A DNA stretch of 64,000 nt from Kribbella jiaozuonensis (GTDB taxonomy: Bacteria; Actinomycetota; Actinomycetes; Propionibacteriales; Kribbellaceae): positions 1,984,001 through 2,048,000 of the forward strand of contig NZ_SZPZ01000001.1 in NCBI RefSeq assembly GCF_005233875.1, written 5' to 3'. Both the position numbers and the translations under genes were made by a program. Under the pieces are notes generated by a model that saw only the letters and a list, made by a program, of their open reading frames with translations, ran no database searches and had not been told where the DNA came from. Shown piece by piece: positions 61,487-64,000 of this stretch (the first letter of the stretch is position 1; each line of letters starts with the position of its first letter).

Positions 61487-62893
61487 CTACGAGACGTCTG
61501 GTCTGGTCATCAGGGGGTGTTGTAGGTGGAGGGTGAGGTCGGGGCCGGTGAGGGGGACTGTGTTCCAGGTTGTTGTGGCTGTGTTGGTGGTGATGGTGAG
61601 GCGTACTCGGTGGGGGGTGGTGATGACGTAGAGGTCGGCGGTGAAGGTGTTGTTTTGCCAGGCGGCGGAGGCTACGACGGGGCGGCCCAGGGGTGCGGAT
61701 TCTTGCCAGTGGTTGTGGCCGGCTTTGACCGTCAGGGTGCCGAGTTGTAGGAGCCAGCCGTCGGGGGTGGGAGTGACGGTGATGGGGGTGCCGGCGGGGA
61801 GGGCGGAGGAGGGGGAGGGGGCGAGGGTTGCCTTGATGGAGGGGCCGGTTTTGCCTGCTACGGGTGGGAAGGACAGGTGGCGGAGGCGGTTGGCGAGGAC
61901 GTCGTCGTACTCGGGGGTTGCTGGGGCGTCGTCGAGGAGGTGGTTCCAGAAGAGGCCGGGGCGAACGTCGGTGGGGCCGACGGACGCGGTGAGGGCGATG
62001 ACGAGGTCGTGGGACGGGACGACTACGCAGTACTGACCGAAGGAGCCGTGGCCGTGGTAGCCGTGGCGGGAGATCCAGAACTGGTAGCCGTAGCCGGACT
62101 CGAAGTCGGGGTTCGGGAGCCAGTTGGGGAGGGGGAGGGTATCGATGTGGCGTTTGGTTGCCAGGCCTACCCATTCGCTCGGGACGAGTTGTTGGTCGCC
62201 CCAACGGCCTCCCCGGAGTAGCAGTTCGCCGAAGGCGGCGATGGCCTCGGTGGTGAGGTGAAGACCGTGGAAGCCGAAGGCGGCGCCGCTCGCTACCCGG
62301 TCCCACTCGGCGTGGTCGATGCCCATCGGCTTGAAGAGGCGCTCGTCGAGGAACTCGGGAAGCCCACAGCCGGTGACCCGTTCGATCATGCGCGCCAGGA
62401 TGAACGTGGTCGCGTTGTCGTAGTCGTGCTGCGTCCCCTCGACGGCGACAAACGGTGCGCGCAGGAATCCCTTCACCAGGTCGTTCGGCTCCAGCTCCCA
62501 CGCTTCCTCGAGGCTGTCCTTGCCGTGCCCGGCCGTCATCGAGAGCAGGTGGTGAACGGTGATGCGGCGGCCCTGCTCCGAAATGTCGTCCGGAACGTGG
62601 TCGGGCAGTACGTCGATCACCCGGTCGTCCAGCGACAGCAGCCCGTCGGCGATCACCAGACCAACGGCGATCGACGTGAACGACTTGGTCAGCGAATACA
62701 GCAGATGCGGGCGCTCAGCGGAGTACGGCGTCCACCAGCCTTCCGCGACGACGTGACCGCGGCGTACGACCATGATCGAGTGGCATTCGATCGACCGCGC
62801 TTCGAGCTCGTCCAGCAGCGCGAGGATCGAACTGGACGACATGCCCGCGGCGGCCGGCGTCGACCGCGGCAGCAGGAAGCGCTGGGAAACCAT
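61487..62893 (-). CDS. Serine hydrolase, beta-lactamase class C-like
   Basis: 468 residues from ATG at 62893 (the frame opens MVSQRFLLPR). SLTKSF (SxxK nucleophile, about residue 67), YDNATTF (YxN, about 158) and a KTG-equivalent HGHGSFGQ region near 300. C-terminal extra domain of about 110 residues with beta repeats (VTPTPDGWLLQLGTLTV), as in family members with DUF3471-like tails. No signal peptide, so cytoplasmic esterase or peptidase activity is likely. Divergent from a second such gene. Confidence 0.85.
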   Translation of the reverse strand: MVSQRFLLPRSTPAAAGMSSSSILALLDELEARSIECHSIMVVRRGHVVAEGWWTPYSAERPHLLYSLTKSFTSIAVGLVIADGLLSLDDRVIDVLPDHVPDDISEQGRRITVHHLLSMTAGHGKDSLEEAWELEPNDLVKGFLRAPFVAVEGTQHDYDNATTFILARMIERVTGCGLPEFLDERLFKPMGIDHAEWDRVASGAAFGFHGLHLTTEAIAAFGELLLRGGRWGDQQLVPSEWVGLATKRHIDTLPLPNWLPNPDFESGYGYQFWISRHGYHGHGSFGQYCVVVPSHDLVIALTASVGPTDVRPGLFWNHLLDDAPATPEYDDVLANRLRHLSFPPVAGKTGPSIKATLAPSPSSALPAGTPITVTPTPDGWLLQLGTLTVKAGHNHWQESAPLGRPVVASAAWQNNTFTADLYVITTPHRVRLTITTNTATTTWNTVPLTGPDLTLHLQHPLMTRPDVS

Positions 62894-62925
62894 CTGGGCA
62901 GATTAACAAGGCGTACGGTCGTTCG

Positions 62926-64000
62926 ATGGGGAGTTTCGAGGACGGGCTTTGGCCGCTGGTGGAGGGCTTCGTCGCGTCGCATGACGTGGCCGGCCTGGCT
63001 GTTGCGGTCGTGCGGGACGGCGAGGTTGTCTCGCGTGGGTTCGGTGTTCGGGACGTTGGCCGCGGTACGCCAGTCACGCCGGAGACGATGTTCCACCTGG
63101 CCTCCGTGTCGAAGCCGTTCGTCGCGACGGCGGTCGTCCACAAGCTCGACCTGGACGCGCCGATCACCGAATGGGTGCCCGAGTTAACGCTGGCCGACGG
63201 CCGGGCCGGGGAGGTGACGGCGCGGCGCCTGCTGAGCCACACGAGCGGTCTGCCCGACGTGTCGGAGTACGGCTGGCACGATCCGCAGCTCGGCGACGAC
63301 GCGCTCAGCGAGTTCGCTCGCAGTCTGTCGGGTTGGCGGCTGCGGGACGATTCGGCGTTCTCCTACTCCAACGCCGGCTACGAGCTTCTCGGGTTGGCGC
63401 TGTCGAGGGCCACGGGCACGACGTTCGAGGATGCCGTACGGCGGGAAGTCCTCGCGCCGGCCGGGATGCGCAACAGCACCTTCCTCCGCGCCGACGTACC
63501 CGCGGAGCTGGCCGCGTCACCCCACGTGGGGATGCCGCTGATGGTGCCCGGCGACGCGTATCCGTACACCAGGCGGCACGCCCCCAGCTCGACCCTGCAT
63601 TCCAACCTGGTCGAGCTCTCCCGCTGGATCACGAACGCACCAGAACTCGAGCTGATGTCGCAGCCCGTGGTGCAAGTCGGTCGTCCGCCGTGGGAGGAGG
63701 CGATGGGCCTCGGCTGGGCGCTCGGGACCTATCGCGGGCACAGGACCCTGAGCCACAGCGGACTCGATCCCGGCTTCGGGGCAAGGATCGTGCTGGTGCC
63801 GGACCGACGTACCGGCGTCGTCGTGCTGGCCAACTCCAACACCGTCCCCGCCTCGTCCATCGCGAAGGCGGCGCTCGACATCGCCCTCGTCGGCGAGCCG
63901 GGGGAGGGCGTGACGGAGCTGCGTACGTCGCAACGCCCGATCGCCGGCCCCGTCGCCGAGACGCTCGCATCCGAAGGGCCGGATGCGGCGAAAGCGACGT
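62926..64000 (+). CDS. Serine hydrolase, beta-lactamase class C-like (3' partial)
   Basis: 358 residues visible, open to the window end. HLASVSKPF (SxxK, about residues 63-71), YSNAGYELLG (YxN, about 149) and SHSGLDPGFG (HxG, about 277) are in place. The segment after the nucleophile is shorter than usual (TAVVHKLDLDAP, lacking about six residues). No signal peptide. Starts 32 bp from the divergent hydrolase, so the two share a promoter region. Confidence 0.85.
   Translation, partial: MGSFEDGLWPLVEGFVASHDVAGLAVAVVRDGEVVSRGFGVRDVGRGTPVTPETMFHLASVSKPFVATAVVHKLDLDAPITEWVPELTLADGRAGEVTARRLLSHTSGLPDVSEYGWHDPQLGDDALSEFARSLSGWRLRDDSAFSYSNAGYELLGLALSRATGTTFEDAVRREVLAPAGMRNSTFLRADVPAELAASPHVGMPLMVPGDAYPYTRRHAPSSTLHSNLVELSRWITNAPELELMSQPVVQVGRPPWEEAMGLGWALGTYRGHRTLSHSGLDPGFGARIVLVPDRRTGVVVLANSNTVPASSIAKAALDIALVGEPGEGVTELRTSQRPIAGPVAETLASEGPDAAKAT

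Overview
The window is 64 kb of high-GC actinobacterial chromosome. The GC-rich third positions, frequent GTG and TTG starts, and the gene string rodA / TIGR03960 radical SAM / TIGR03936 / rne / rplU / rpmA / obg / proB / proA / nadD / rsfS / histidine phosphatase all fit Actinomycetota. Order and codon habits (GTAC is common) suggest the Propionibacteriales, perhaps Kribbella or a relative; that placement is inference.

Layout. (1) 1-8.2 kb: the end of rodA, a lipoprotein, an ECF41-type sigma factor with its carboxymuconolactone-decarboxylase partner and a likely self-promoter, a divergent DUF2000/Lrp pair with a visible operator, a hydrolase, a two-gene membrane operon, and the TIGR03960 radical SAM protein. 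(2) 8.3-20.7 kb: about 12.5 kb lies between TIGR03960 and its usual neighbour TIGR03936. It holds a tyrosine-phosphatase/HAD fusion, a coupled three-gene operon (M43 metalloprotease with seven lectin-type blades, an overlooked 97-residue protein that seems to start at CTG, and an M28 peptidase with one blade), pheA, plsC, an M64 peptidase and others. (3) 20.7-30.7 kb: the conserved RNA-decay, ribosomal-protein, GTPase and proline block, with an HXXEE membrane gene between proB and proA. (4) 30.8-35.9 kb: four small regulator-centred modules (PPTase/PadR, hydrolase, HxlR-redoxin fusion/MFS, Lrp), each with readable operators. (5) 35.9-37.9 kb: nadD, rsfS and a phosphatase, then a 110-bp tandem repeat array.

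(6) 38.5-47.0 kb: a tRNA-Ala(GGC) integration hotspot. The 3' half of the tRNA is repeated at 41.03, 45.64 and, decayed, 46.97 kb, which divides the region into three successive integrated elements. Two begin with a recognisable decayed integrase next to the att copy; the third has only a weak integrase trace. Cargo includes a GNAT toxin with an atypical antitoxin, a DUF5677-like protein, a Shedu (DUF4263) anti-phage nuclease, and broken HAD and methyltransferase genes. Codon use and GC drop here, as expected for acquired DNA.

(7) 47.0-56.8 kb: a phosphotransferase, then a peptide and amino-acid cluster: two convergent ThrE-type exporters (one frameshifted), M20 dipeptidase, GadC-like permease, M24 Xaa-Pro peptidase and a DHA2 MFS exporter. 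Together they could import, cleave and re-export small peptides or amino acids. (8) 56.9-64.0 kb: an S51-like peptidase, small stress-type proteins, a P-loop kinase, a MerR regulator with its operator, a macro-domain protein apparently missing its ligand loop, and two divergent class C beta-lactamase-like serine hydrolases, the last cut by the window edge.
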